A stretch of DNA of 64,000 nt from Paenisporosarcina cavernae (lineage in GTDB: Bacteria > Bacillota > Bacilli > Bacillales_A > Planococcaceae). A program made the translations under genes and the position numbers. The stretch spans positions 384,501 to 448,500 of the forward strand of contig NZ_CP032418.1 of the NCBI RefSeq assembly GCF_003595195.1, in the 5' to 3' direction. The notes under the pieces are model-generated. The model had not been told where the DNA came from. It did not search any database and was given only the letters and a program-made list of their open reading frames with translations. Of the stretch, positions 54,099 through 62,789 are shown piece after piece; the stretch's first letter is position 1; every line of letters starts with the position of its first letter.

Positions 54099-54160
54099 AC
54101 AATCGTCCCGGTTCAAAAATAATCGCAAATTCTTCTCGAGAATCGCATACTTCTTCTGTA
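54099..54160. repeat. Degenerate ~20-bp repeats left of IS3 element
   Basis: Two imperfect units begin AATCGCAAATTCTTCTCGAG and AATCGCATACTTCTTCTGTA. Related sequence resumes right of the insertion (TTCTCGCG, AATCGCTCACTTCTACTCC, TATCGCACACG). The IS seems to have landed within this repeat region. Confidence 0.5.
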
Positions 54161-54241
54161 CTATGAACCTAAAGTAGACAGTTTAATTCCGCTCAACTGT
54201 TATTCTTTAACTATATTATAAGCATAGGAGCGGTGAAAGTG

Positions 54242-54532
54242 ATGTCTACAAATTACAAACGATATGATTTTACGACAAAAAAGATTGCAGTGGAGCGGTA
54301 TTTATCTGGTGAGTCTGCTCAAAGTGTTGCAGTCGAGTTAGAAATAAGTAACAGAAGAAGAGTTCAGGATTGGGCTGAATTAGTTCGTACAGCGGGAAGC
54401 TTTGAAGTATTACACGGTAAACAAGGAAAAAAACCAAAAACACAGCGAGAGAAATTATATGTACTTGAAATTGAGAAATTGAAAAGAGAGATAGCAGTTT
54501 TAAAAAAGAGAATGGATTCAGTGGGGAGGTGA
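54242..54532 (+). CDS. IS3-family transposase OrfA
   Basis: A 96-residue DNA-binding part with a helix-turn-helix (SAQSVAVELEISNRRRVQDW) and a C-terminal leucine-zipper-like helix (LEIEKLKREIAVLKKRMD) typical of IS3 OrfA. It ends in the -1 frame relative to OrfB, with a canonical A AAA AAG slippery site at 54502-54508, so OrfAB fusion transposase should be made by frameshift. ATG at 54242 preferred; a GTG lies three codons upstream. Confidence 0.9.
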   Translation: MSTNYKRYDFTTKKIAVERYLSGESAQSVAVELEISNRRRVQDWAELVRTAGSFEVLHGKQGKKPKTQREKLYVLEIEKLKREIAVLKKRMDSVGR

Positions 54533-55401
54533 AATATTACGAAGAAAAGTGCTTGTATGTAACGAACTATAAAGGTTTCTTGTCCATTGTAGAGCTTTGT
54601 TTAATGGTCGGGATCTCCCGATCCGGTTATTACAAGTGGATGAAAAATTCCCATAAAGAAAGAAAAGCAGAAAAGGATAAAACACTTCTTAACAAGATGT
54701 TGAGTATCTACAATACTCATGCAGGTACATTAGGGAATGAACGAATGAAAAATGAATTAGAAAAGGCTGGAATTAAGGTCAGTGTAAAGCGAATTGCGAG
54801 AATGCGAAGAGATTATCATATGCCATTAAAAACAAGTCATAATTGGAAACAAAAATCAAAACCACACGCGATAATCGGAAATCTTTTAAACCGTAACTTT
54901 AAAGCTAAACGTCCAGGAATTAAACTATGTATTGACATTACTTATCTAGAGGTCGAGAGACCTTATAGACATTTTTTATATCTATGTGCCATTAAAGATT
55001 TGTGCCATGGAGAGGTAGTCGCCTACTCGATCAGCGATACGATGACGACATCGATGGTTTTACAAGCAGTTGATCAATTGTTGGAGAAAGGTCTTATGGA
55101 AAAGAATGCGATTCTACATAGTGATCAGGGATCGCAATTTACTAGTGCAAGATATTTAAATTACCTTTACCAAAACTCCATAACTCCCTCTATGTCGCGT
55201 AGAGGAAACTGTTGGGATAATGCATGCATCGAAAGCTTTTTTGGGAAGCTTAAAGTAGAAATGCCATGTTTTATAATCCCTAAAACAGATGAAGAAATGA
55301 TAAAGGCAGTTGAAAATTACATCTCTTATTATAACAATGTTCGACCGCAATTAAAATCAAAGAAGACTCCTAAAGAGCTTTTACTAGAAATGGCTTCTTA
55401 A
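54529..55401 (+). CDS. IS3-family transposase OrfB (DDE integrase domain)
   Basis: A 290-residue catalytic part. The DDE triad is D136 (CIDITYLEVE), D199 (LHSDQGSQFTS) and E235 (CWDNACIESFFGKLK), with the standard 35-residue spacing between the last two. After the slip at 54502-54508 the frame continues without a stop into OrfB, so the GTG at 54529 may be used rarely or only for the regulator form. Intact, so the element may be active. Confidence 0.93.
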   Translation: MKYYEEKCLYVTNYKGFLSIVELCLMVGISRSGYYKWMKNSHKERKAEKDKTLLNKMLSIYNTHAGTLGNERMKNELEKAGIKVSVKRIARMRRDYHMPLKTSHNWKQKSKPHAIIGNLLNRNFKAKRPGIKLCIDITYLEVERPYRHFLYLCAIKDLCHGEVVAYSISDTMTTSMVLQAVDQLLEKGLMEKNAILHSDQGSQFTSARYLNYLYQNSITPSMSRRGNCWDNACIESFFGKLKVEMPCFIIPKTDEEMIKAVENYISYYNNVRPQLKSKKTPKELLLEMAS

Positions 55402-55474
55402 GTAGAAAATGCCTAGGGCGGAAATGAGCGGAATTTGAGCGGACTACTTGTCTACTTGACAGGTAGTAGGTCAT

Positions 55475-55540
55475 TCTCGCGAATCGCTCACTTCTACTCC
55501 TTTATCGCACACGTCATAGTTCTTTGTTCACAACTTTCGA
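55475..55540. repeat. Degenerate repeats right of IS3 element
   Basis: TTCTCGCGAATCGCTCACTTCTAC and TATCGCACACGTCATAG resemble the units at 54099-54160. They probably belonged to one array before the insertion. The remaining 55541-55622 contains nothing I can name. Confidence 0.45.
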
Positions 55541-55622
55541 GCCTTGATTTCTCGCTTTTAATATATTTATACGAATCAACGTAAAGTTGCCAAAACAAAA
55601 GGGAACTATCTCCATTATCCTC

Positions 55623-56531
55623 TTACACTTTTCGATTCGAATCGCGCATCAAAGCCATTAACACAATCATGAGGAGAATGAAAAGCGTTCCGAGCCACTG
55701 GAATGTGCCAAACGGTTCGTGTAACCAGAAGACAGTGGAAAGAACTGCCGCTAAAGGTTCAATCATTCCAATTAGTGTCGATTCTTTTGGTGTCAACGTT
55801 TGGAGGCTTTCGATAAAAAACCAAAAGGATAAAAGCGTTCCAAAAACAATGACGAAAGCAAGATACATCCAACTTTCAAAGGTGAAACTTGACCACTGGA
55901 CGTCCCAAGGTTGCTTATATAAACTAAGCACGACCCCACCAATAATCATTGACCAACCTACTACTACTAATGAATCGTAATATTTGAGAAGCGGTACAGC
56001 AGCTAATGTATAATACGCGAGGGCGACAGCGGACAGCAACCCCCACACAACGGCAAGCACTGGCACTGAGAGTGTTTGAATGGAACCATTTGTCACGAGA
56101 AAAAAGCATCCTGTTAAGGCTAGGGAAACGGTGATGCCATCCTTTTTGGAAAACGTTGCTTCTTTTCGAAATAAACTATATAAAATAATCATGACAGGTG
56201 CCATATACTGTAATAAAGTAGCAATTGCCGCATTTCCGACTTCAATCGCAATCATTTATGTATATTGCACCGCAAGCATTCCAAAAATCCCGTAAACAAT
56301 TAGTGTGCGAGCAGTTTGCGGTGTTTTCCAAATGGAGAAAATGGAATTTTTCCCTTTTCGAAAAAATTGTATGCCTAGCAGTGCGAACCCAGCAACGATC
56401 AAACGAATAACGACTAGCCATGCAACGTCAATATGCGTTTCATCAAATAATTTTTTCGCAACTGTTCCGCCTAAACCCCAAAAAGTTGCGCCTAACAAGA
56501 CGAGGTACAGCCCTTTTTTTCTCCACATCAT
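55623..56531 (-). pseudogene. EamA/DMT-family transporter broken by an in-frame stop
   Basis: Two open frames in the same phase together make a complete ten-segment EamA drug/metabolite exporter (start LYLVLLGATFWGLGGTVAKK; later VVFGTLLSFWFFIESLQTLT; end ESTLIGMIEPLAAVLSTVFW). They are separated only by TAA at 56256-56258, between ...LAVQYT and MIAIEVGNAAIATLL, where the family usually has tyrosine. A single base change explains it. ATG right after the stop could allow restart of a truncated protein, but export function is probably lost. Confidence 0.85.
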
Positions 56532-56617
56532 CGACTACACCTTTCTCCACTAATTTGTTTCTATTCTATCAAAAAAATCACGACTAGAAGCGGAGAATTC
56601 CAATCTTTTCCCAAATG

Positions 56618-56648
56618 AAAAACCCGATTCGAGTTTTCTGGAAACGGG
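56618..56648 (-). terminator. Rho-independent terminator of the YjiH gene
   Basis: On the minus strand CCCG and CGGG arms with further GT-rich pairing around a long loop are followed by five T residues. Confidence 0.65.
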
Positions 56649-56665
56649 CGATAACACTGTAATTA

Positions 56666-58021
56666 TTAAAAAAGTAAATGCGCAATTCCTGCAATGATTG
56701 GCAATGAAATAATTGTGCGGAGTAAGAAAATAATAATTAAGTCCTTCATTCCAACAGGGATTTTCGAACCTAATAGCAATCCCCCAACTTCGGACATGTA
56801 GATCAATTGAGTAACGGAAACTGCAGCAATGACAAAGCGTGTCATTTCAGACTCAATTCCGCCACCAACAATTGCTGGTAAGAACATATCAGCAAATCCA
56901 ATCACCATGGTTTGTGCAGCTTCTGCTGCTTCAGGAATGCCGAGCACCATTAAAAATGGTTCAAACGGTTTTCCTAACCACGTGAAAAGCGGGGTATATT
57001 CAGCTAAGATTAGCGCGATTGTACCAAACGCCATAACAACTGGCGCAACACCAATCCACATATCGAGTACGTTTTTCAAACCATCTTTGATGAATTTAGA
57101 AACGGACCGATTTTTATTTGCTTGAATCAGCGCATTTTCGGCACCGTGTGTCACCACATTATAGCCCTCTGGCAACTCTTCGCCCTGTGTATCTAAAGGA
57201 CGTTGATCAATATAGACATCTTCTTTTTTCGAAAGTGGATAAATGCGTGGCATGATAAAAGCCAACACAACACCTGCAAAAACGACTGTCGCATAGTATG
57301 GCAAGAAATACTCGCCTAAATTCAGCTCTTCGATGACCACAATCGAAAAAGTGATCGATACAACGGAGAATGTCGTCCCGATAATCGCTGCTTCTTTTTT
57401 CGTGTAATGACCTTCTTCGTATTGCTTGTTTGTTAATAAAACACCAATCGTTCCATCGCCAATCCAAGAAGCTAATGCATCAATGGAAGAACGTCCTGGA
57501 AGCTTAAAGAGTGGACGCATAATTTTCACCATCATCGTTCCGAAAAACTCCAGTAATCCGAAGTTAAGTAATAATGGCAAAAACAGACCTGCAAATAAGA
57601 AAATCGTGAATAAAAATGCTAATAAACCAGTCGGTGATAGCAGTAATCCGCCTGTGTATTCATTATAAACAGCTTCGATTCCTCGGTTAAATACCACCAT
57701 CCAGGCAAAAATTGCCCCGACGATTCGCGTGATTGTCCAAAAGGCATTAACTTGGAACAGCTTTTCCGCAAATGTTTGTTCTAGCGGATCTGCATCTTTC
57801 TTGAAAAAATAAAGAATCGATCCAATTGCTCCCACTGTTAATGTAATCGCTACTACCCAAATGATAAAGGGCTCAACAAGTACCGCGACTTTGTTTGCTA
57901 AAATCGCGACTGGAATTTTCGTTCCATCTTCTGTAGCTACCGGAATCATAAACAAGAAAATACCGATAATAGAAGGAATTAAAAAGAGTAACCAAGATGA
58001 CAGTGAAAATTTCTTCAACAT
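56666..58021 (-). CDS. YjiH family membrane protein (nucleoside recognition/Gate domain)
   Basis: A 451-residue membrane protein with about ten segments. Two Gate-type regions are visible: FGLLEFFGTMMVKIMRPLFK with RSSIDALASWIGDGTIGVLL, and the late SVTQLIYMSEVGGLLLGSKI. This layout matches E. coli YjiH, whose substrate is unknown; related Gate proteins carry nucleosides or divalent ions. ATG at 58021 with GGGGGAG upstream on its strand. Confidence 0.87.
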   Translation of the reverse strand: MLKKFSLSSWLLFLIPSIIGIFLFMIPVATEDGTKIPVAILANKVAVLVEPFIIWVVAITLTVGAIGSILYFFKKDADPLEQTFAEKLFQVNAFWTITRIVGAIFAWMVVFNRGIEAVYNEYTGGLLLSPTGLLAFLFTIFLFAGLFLPLLLNFGLLEFFGTMMVKIMRPLFKLPGRSSIDALASWIGDGTIGVLLTNKQYEEGHYTKKEAAIIGTTFSVVSITFSIVVIEELNLGEYFLPYYATVVFAGVVLAFIMPRIYPLSKKEDVYIDQRPLDTQGEELPEGYNVVTHGAENALIQANKNRSVSKFIKDGLKNVLDMWIGVAPVVMAFGTIALILAEYTPLFTWLGKPFEPFLMVLGIPEAAEAAQTMVIGFADMFLPAIVGGGIESEMTRFVIAAVSVTQLIYMSEVGGLLLGSKIPVGMKDLIIIFLLRTIISLPIIAGIAHLLF

Positions 58022-58121
58022 AACTCCCCCTCAATATGAATATTTATTCATCAAAATGACACCATCTTATCATAATGGGAAGAGGGGGAAATTGTCTAGA
58101 AACCTTCGAACAACGGAATAA

Positions 58122-58817
58122 TTAAAACGATTCCTCAAAATCTTGATTCCATTTATACGTATAAAAACGTTCATACGTAAACCAGTTTTCTGCTTCTGGT
58201 TCACCTTCAGCTAGTCGTTTATCCATTTCTTCTAACATCCATGCTGTTTGAGAAATGTGGGCACGCATTGCGCCCATTTTCGCGTCACGCATATGTTGAA
58301 TGTCATGAATGACATCCGGTTCTCCTAAATTGTCTACCGTGTTATTGGCGAAAGCAACCGCATATAATTTTGGACGGTCCGCTGCGTCCATACGACGAAT
58401 TGCACGAACAACCGCTCTTGCAGTCGCTTCATGATCCGGGTGGACCGCGTAATTTGGATAAAACGTAATGACAAGTGATGGATTCGTCTCATCAATTAAT
58501 GTCGTCATCATTTGAACCATTTCTTCATCGTCCTCAAATTCGACGGTTTTATCGCGAAGTCCCATCATACGAAGATCGTCTAATCCCATAGCTTTAGCAG
58601 AAGCCTGTAATTCCTTTTTTCGAATTTCAGGAAGGGATTCTCTTGTCGCAAATGGCGGATTTCCTAAATTCCTACCCATTTCACCTAATGTTAAGCATGC
58701 ATATGTCACCGGCGTGCCTTCTTGTCTAAAATGGGAAATCGTACCCGAAACACCAAATGCTTCATCATCAGGATGTGGAAAAACTACTAATACGTGTCGT
58801 TCTGATTGAATTGTCAT
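58122..58817 (-). CDS. bshB2: Bacillithiol biosynthesis deacetylase BshB2
   Basis: A 231-residue PIG-L-family zinc deacetylase that removes acetyl from GlcNAc-malate, the second step of bacillithiol synthesis. Zinc motif PHPDDEAFG near the start and the late HPDHEATARAV histidine are present, and the central LTLGEMGRNLGNP and YAVAFANNTVDNLG segments fit BshB2. It follows yojF by 12 bases on the same strand, the conserved Bacillales pair. Confidence 0.93.
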   Translation of the reverse strand: MTIQSERHVLVVFPHPDDEAFGVSGTISHFRQEGTPVTYACLTLGEMGRNLGNPPFATRESLPEIRKKELQASAKAMGLDDLRMMGLRDKTVEFEDDEEMVQMMTTLIDETNPSLVITFYPNYAVHPDHEATARAVVRAIRRMDAADRPKLYAVAFANNTVDNLGEPDVIHDIQHMRDAKMGAMRAHISQTAWMLEEMDKRLAEGEPEAENWFTYERFYTYKWNQDFEESF

Positions 58818-58829
58818 GTATATTACCTC

Positions 58830-59180
58830 CTAATACGAAAACGGCGTGCGACTAATTTGAAGCGCAACCGCAAGCTTTCCAGATTGATCGTGACCTGCCA
58901 TCAGTAGGCGTCCTTCATTGTCCATTTCAAAATGAGTAATTCCTTGTGCGTACACCCAACCATGCGTCATTTTCAGTCCAACGCGGTGTGGAGATTCTCC
59001 CACTACTTTTGCGAGCTCGTACGTTATTTGAACATTTCGAACGAAAGCTCCCGAGTTAAATACATTTTCATTAAAATGGGAGGCATATGCTCCGTTTGTT
59101 GTTTCTAAATGTATGTAAACAGCTTCATTCTCAAAAGACGATAAATGTGTTTGCAATGTCGTGACATCTACTAATTCCAT
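58830..59180 (-). CDS. yojF: YojF family protein
   Basis: A 116-residue protein matching YojF (DUF1806): ENEAVYIHLETTNGAYASHF, then NVQITYELAKVVGESPHRVG and GWVYAQGITHFEMD. Function is not known, but it is regularly encoded just before bshB2, so it may take part in bacillithiol synthesis or its control. Ribosome binding site AGGAGG upstream. Confidence 0.9.
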   Translation of the reverse strand: MELVDVTTLQTHLSSFENEAVYIHLETTNGAYASHFNENVFNSGAFVRNVQITYELAKVVGESPHRVGLKMTHGWVYAQGITHFEMDNEGRLLMAGHDQSGKLAVALQISRTPFSY

Positions 59181-59340
59181 GTTGACTCCTCCTTTAAAAC
59201 TTCTATCTTTCAGTATAATGAAAGAACGGACAAATTTCCGTTTATCTGCTTTGAAACTTTTTCCTAATTCTTCCGTCTAATGAAACATTGTTATGGTAGA
59301 ATAAGTTATCAGAATTTTAGAACACCAGGGGGAGAGAGAG

Positions 59341-60228
59341 ATGAGGGGTTTCGTAAAATGGCTGATTCAGCTCGTCGTTGCACTGGTCGCTATCTTATTA
59401 GTTAGTGGCATGAATGTGTTAATTAGAGGTTCTCAAAGAGGGGAATTTGCTTGGCAAGAATACATAGACACACTAAAAAGTGTCATTGAACGCGTTTTTC
59501 CAATACAAGATTTTTATGTGGAAGTGTTTTTAGGAAGACAAGGAATTGTGCAAATTCCTTTTTTCCCGAAGATTTATGAATATATCGAGTATTCACTTCA
59601 ATTATTATTTTTAGCGATGATTTTTTCGATCATTGTCGCATTAACCGCAACAATTGGAACGATGTTATTGTCGGAGAAAGCACGATCTCGCGTAAAAATT
59701 GTGTCCTATTTCTTCGAGTCATTGCCGGATATTTTGATCATTTTATTAGCCCAAATAACCGTCGTGCTTATTTATAAACAAACTGGGCACCTTGTTTCCA
59801 AAATAGCCGTACTCGGAGATGAGCGAATTTATTGGTTACCTATTTTATGTTTAATGATCCTTCCGACTATTCAGCTGTATCGCTTAAGTATGTTAACATT
59901 CGAAGCGGAAGAGCGCGCGATGTACGTGGAGTTAGCGCGTTCACTTGGATTCACGAAAACATTCGTGCTACTTCGTCACGTCTTCCGCAACGCGATTATA
60001 AGCGTATTCTTTCAATCGAAGAAAACAATGTGGTTTATGCTTTCCAACTTATTTGTACTTGAACTCATGTTTAATATTCCCGGTATCATGTATTTCTTGT
60101 CGGAACGATTAAGCAGTGAATTATTTTTTGTCACGATTCTTAGTTTCTTTTTACCAGTCTTCTTTTTATATAGTTTTGGGGAATGGTACTTCATTCGCCG
60201 AATCAATAGAGGGGGGGCACGAGGGTAA
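59341..60228 (+). CDS. ABC transporter permease, OppB-like
   Basis: A 295-residue permease with six membrane segments and a BPD_transp_1 core containing the EAA-type loop (YVELARSLGFTKTFVLLRHV). This resembles the DppB/OppB half of peptide or nickel importers, though the N-terminal part is short. GTG-free ATG start after GGGGGAGAG. It overlaps the next permease by one base. Confidence 0.85.
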   Translation: MRGFVKWLIQLVVALVAILLVSGMNVLIRGSQRGEFAWQEYIDTLKSVIERVFPIQDFYVEVFLGRQGIVQIPFFPKIYEYIEYSLQLLFLAMIFSIIVALTATIGTMLLSEKARSRVKIVSYFFESLPDILIILLAQITVVLIYKQTGHLVSKIAVLGDERIYWLPILCLMILPTIQLYRLSMLTFEAEERAMYVELARSLGFTKTFVLLRHVFRNAIISVFFQSKKTMWFMLSNLFVLELMFNIPGIMYFLSERLSSELFFVTILSFFLPVFFLYSFGEWYFIRRINRGGARG

Positions 60229-61256
60229 TGAAAATCTTTAAACAACCATTTTTTGTTGTCGGCTTTCTCATCATCCTCTTTTTCTTACTCGGAAGCTTCG
60301 TTTTTGAAGCGATGTATGGTAATGAGCCGAAACAAACATTTTTCATCGAAGAAAATGGCAGAGCAGTAGAAGGACCACCGATTTCACCTCGAATAAGTGA
60401 TCCTGTTCATCTACTTGGAACAGATCAATTCGGGTACGATCAGTTTGCGAAAATTATGCTTGGCGCAAAATATACAATATTAGCTGCAATGGCAGTTGCG
60501 CTTCTCAGAATGCTGATTGCTGTTCCTATTGGCTTTATCCTAGGGACGTATTTACAAAAACAACGCGCTTGGATTAACGGACTTATTGATCCGTTTCATT
60601 ATGTACCTATGACGATCTTTGCCTATCTCATGCTCTATCCGATATTGTGGGAACCAATGGAAGGCTTTTCCACTACTCAATTTGAACGAATCGTTTATCA
60701 AGTAATTATTATGGCAATTATAACGGCACCAATTGTAGCCTCACTCATTGGGAATGAAGCCAATTTGTATTACCACAATGAATACATTCTAGCTGCACGG
60801 ACACTTGGAGCATCGAGAAGACGAATTATTAGGAAGCATTTATTCCCTCAAATGAGAGAAAAAATATTCGTGCTATACGGGCAACAGCTTGTTGAAACAC
60901 TAATTGTGTTCGGGCATCTAGGGCTACTACAATTGTACCTCGGGGGAACCGACGTTAGTTATGATCCATTATTTGGCGATCCACCAAAATCGATTGCATA
61001 CGAATGGGCAGGTTTATTTGGAGGGAACTTCCGCTATTTACAAGGAGCTCCTTGGCTACCGCTAGGACCAGCAATAGCGTTTGCGCTCGTTATCACCGCA
61101 GTTGCTGCTATGATTGAAGGATACACTCGACACGTTAATGGCAATGTGAAAATTCCAAAACGTCGCAAATCGACCGCTTTTGTGAATGAAGAAACCGTCC
61201 AGTGGAATCAAGAGCAATTTAAAGAAAAACTACAACTGTTACAAAAAGAGAAATAA
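60228..61256 (+). CDS. ABC transporter permease, OppC-like
   Basis: A 342-residue permease partner with an N-terminal OppC_N-type segment (FVVGFLIILFFLLGSFVFEA), the conserved RISDPVHLLGTDQFGYDQF motif and the EAA loop (ILAARTLGASRRRIIRKHLF). Together with the OppB-like protein it would form the membrane channel. No ATPase or binding-protein gene is next to the pair, so partners must be encoded elsewhere. Confidence 0.87.
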   Translation: MKIFKQPFFVVGFLIILFFLLGSFVFEAMYGNEPKQTFFIEENGRAVEGPPISPRISDPVHLLGTDQFGYDQFAKIMLGAKYTILAAMAVALLRMLIAVPIGFILGTYLQKQRAWINGLIDPFHYVPMTIFAYLMLYPILWEPMEGFSTTQFERIVYQVIIMAIITAPIVASLIGNEANLYYHNEYILAARTLGASRRRIIRKHLFPQMREKIFVLYGQQLVETLIVFGHLGLLQLYLGGTDVSYDPLFGDPPKSIAYEWAGLFGGNFRYLQGAPWLPLGPAIAFALVITAVAAMIEGYTRHVNGNVKIPKRRKSTAFVNEETVQWNQEQFKEKLQLLQKEK

Positions 61257-61261
61257 TTGAA

Positions 61262-61296
61262 CCCCTTCCGGCAACGGGAGGGGCTTTTTGTGTTGT
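61262..61296 (+). terminator. Rho-independent terminator after OppC-like gene
   Basis: CCCCTTCCG and CGGGAGGGG pair with one mismatch-like G-T and loop GCAA, followed by T residues. Confidence 0.9.
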
Positions 61297-61356
61297 GATG
61301 AATTCATTCTCGCAATGGAAGTGTCGGAATAAAATCGCACTTGGAAGCGATTCCAC

Positions 61357-61438
61357 ATTCCGCAAGCAACAACCGAATCTGACAAAACAATCACCGCATT
61401 CCACGAGCAACAACCGAATTCGACAAAACAACCACCTA
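61357..61438. repeat. 41-bp tandem duplication
   Basis: Two copies start at 61357 and 61398 (ATTCCGCAAGCAACAACC and ATTCCACGAGCAACAACC, then GAAT, GACAAAACAA and CACC), differing at a few bases. Lies between convergent genes; no coding role is apparent. The translation on either strand is a shadow. Confidence 0.75.
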
Positions 61439-61457
61439 AACGCACCCATACGGTCCC

Positions 61458-61501
61458 TAAAAAAAGACTATCTCCAAAGAATGCTTCTTCGAAGATAGTC
61501 T
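61458..61501 (-). terminator. Rho-independent terminator of pdxK
   Basis: On the minus strand AGACTATCT and AGATAGTCT pair around a 19-base loop that can extend the stem, followed by seven T residues. Confidence 0.8.
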
Positions 61502-61506
61502 ATTTA

Positions 61507-62340
61507 CTAAATCGTTGTAACGCTCACATCAGGTGCGCCGAATTTGTTTTTCGCACCATGCATGACTGGTCCAACGTATTGGTTTAATTTCCATCCGTGT
61601 TCGATCGCAGCGGAGACAAATTTCTTCGCTTCAACGACTGCTTCACGAACGTCTAGTCCGTTTGCTAAGTTCGCTGTAATTGCTGCTGCAAACGTACATC
61701 CTGCTCCGTGGTTGTAAGTTGTATCTGATTTTTCTGCTTCGAGCAGTAAGAATTCATTGCCATCGTAAAAAAGGTCTGCAGCTTTTTCGTGTGCGAGCTG
61801 TTTTCCGCCTTTAATCACAACATACTTTGCACCGCGTTCATGTAATTTTTTTGCAGCTTCTTTCATGTCGTCAACAGTTCGTAAGTTTCCAACACCTGAT
61901 AATTGGCCAGCTTCAAATAAGTTCGGTGTGACGACGAGTGCTACTGGCAATAAATGCTTGACCATTGCATCAATGTTTTCAGGGAATAGTGCTTCGTCTT
62001 CTCCTTTACATACAAGTACTGGGTCAATGACGACATTCTTGACGCCTGATTCTTGAATCCCTTTTGCAGCTGCTTCGATGATTTCTACCGTTGGAAGCAT
62101 CCCAGTTTTCAAGGCATCGATTCCTGTGGAAAATGCTGTTTTCATTTGAGGAATTAACGTTTCAACAGGTAGTGGATGCACACCGTGACTCCAGCCCTTA
62201 TCCGGATCCATCGTCACGATAACTGTTAACGCATTCATGCCGTAAGTGCCATGTTCTTGGAATGTTTTTAAATCTGCTTGTATTCCTGCGCCACCAGATG
62301 TGTCAGATCCAGCGATTGTTAATGTCTTTTTCAATGTCAT
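61507..62340 (-). CDS. pdxK: Pyridoxine/pyridoxal/pyridoxamine kinase
   Basis: A 277-residue ThiD-like kinase that phosphorylates vitamin B6 forms (and possibly hydroxymethylpyrimidine). Signatures: LTIAGSDTSGGAGIQADLKT at the start, TGMLPTVEIIEAAAKG, VIDPVLVCKG, and the ATP-site HGAGCTFAAAI near the end. It resembles B. subtilis PdxK closely. ATG at 62340 with AAAGGAAG upstream; the frame opens 16 codons earlier without a site. Confidence 0.92.
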   Translation of the reverse strand: MTLKKTLTIAGSDTSGGAGIQADLKTFQEHGTYGMNALTVIVTMDPDKGWSHGVHPLPVETLIPQMKTAFSTGIDALKTGMLPTVEIIEAAAKGIQESGVKNVVIDPVLVCKGEDEALFPENIDAMVKHLLPVALVVTPNLFEAGQLSGVGNLRTVDDMKEAAKKLHERGAKYVVIKGGKQLAHEKAADLFYDGNEFLLLEAEKSDTTYNHGAGCTFAAAITANLANGLDVREAVVEAKKFVSAAIEHGWKLNQYVGPVMHGAKNKFGAPDVSVTTI

Positions 62341-62407
62341 AAAAATCTTCCTTTCTATGCGAACAATCTCTATTTTTAATCGTATCAAAATGGTGTTAAA
62401 TTACAAC

Positions 62408-62677
62408 TTATTCAAACTGATCGTTGCCTTTCGCACGCCAAAGATTCCATACAATCCATAGAAGCCCGACAGAAAAAATACTTAACAAAATCCCTCCAAG
62501 CCATACATGTTGCACGAGTAAGCCTACTGCTAACATGCCAAAAAAGACCGCGGCGATCAAAAGTCCTATCAAAAAGCACCCAGTACCTAGCGATTTCGCT
62601 CGGTCCGACACGGGTAGTTCCTCCATTTTTGCTTCTTGCAGCTTTCGTAACTTCGCTTGTTTTTCCCAATCTGCCAT
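62408..62677 (-). CDS. Small membrane protein, unknown
   Basis: An 89-residue protein with a charged helical N-terminus (WEKQAKLRKLQEAKMEELPV) and two membrane segments (FLIGLLIAAVFFGMLAVGLL; LGGILLSIFSVGLLWIVWNL). The ATG at 62677 has AGGTGGG upstream. A longer frame to 62725 has no site. I do not recognise a family; it runs toward pdxK. Confidence 0.65.
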   Translation of the reverse strand: MADWEKQAKLRKLQEAKMEELPVSDRAKSLGTGCFLIGLLIAAVFFGMLAVGLLVQHVWLGGILLSIFSVGLLWIVWNLWRAKGNDQFE

Positions 62678-62789
62678 TTTCCCACCTCTATCTCGTACAA
62701 TACCAAACGCACTGGACTTGTACAACGCGAAACTTTCTACTAATCTGAACGTATACTTAAAGTAGAAATTGCTCGAAAGGGAGGGTACT

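Larger units (their letters stand above)
54164..55474 (+). mobile_element. IS3-family insertion sequence (IS150-like)
   Basis: Two overlapping transposase frames lie between imperfect inverted ends: ACCTAAAGTAGACAGTTT with TCCGCTCA on the left (54167-54195) and, reversed, ACCTGTCAAGTAGACAAG with TCCGCTCA on the right (55436-55464). The outer limits (TGA... at 54164 and ...TCA at 55474) are estimates. No clear target-site duplication could be identified. Both frames are intact. Confidence 0.85.

Noticed and set aside
55623-56255. Separate short EamA gene starting at the ATG at 56255
   Set aside because: The preceding frame encodes the missing first membrane segments in the same phase, so one broken gene is the better reading.
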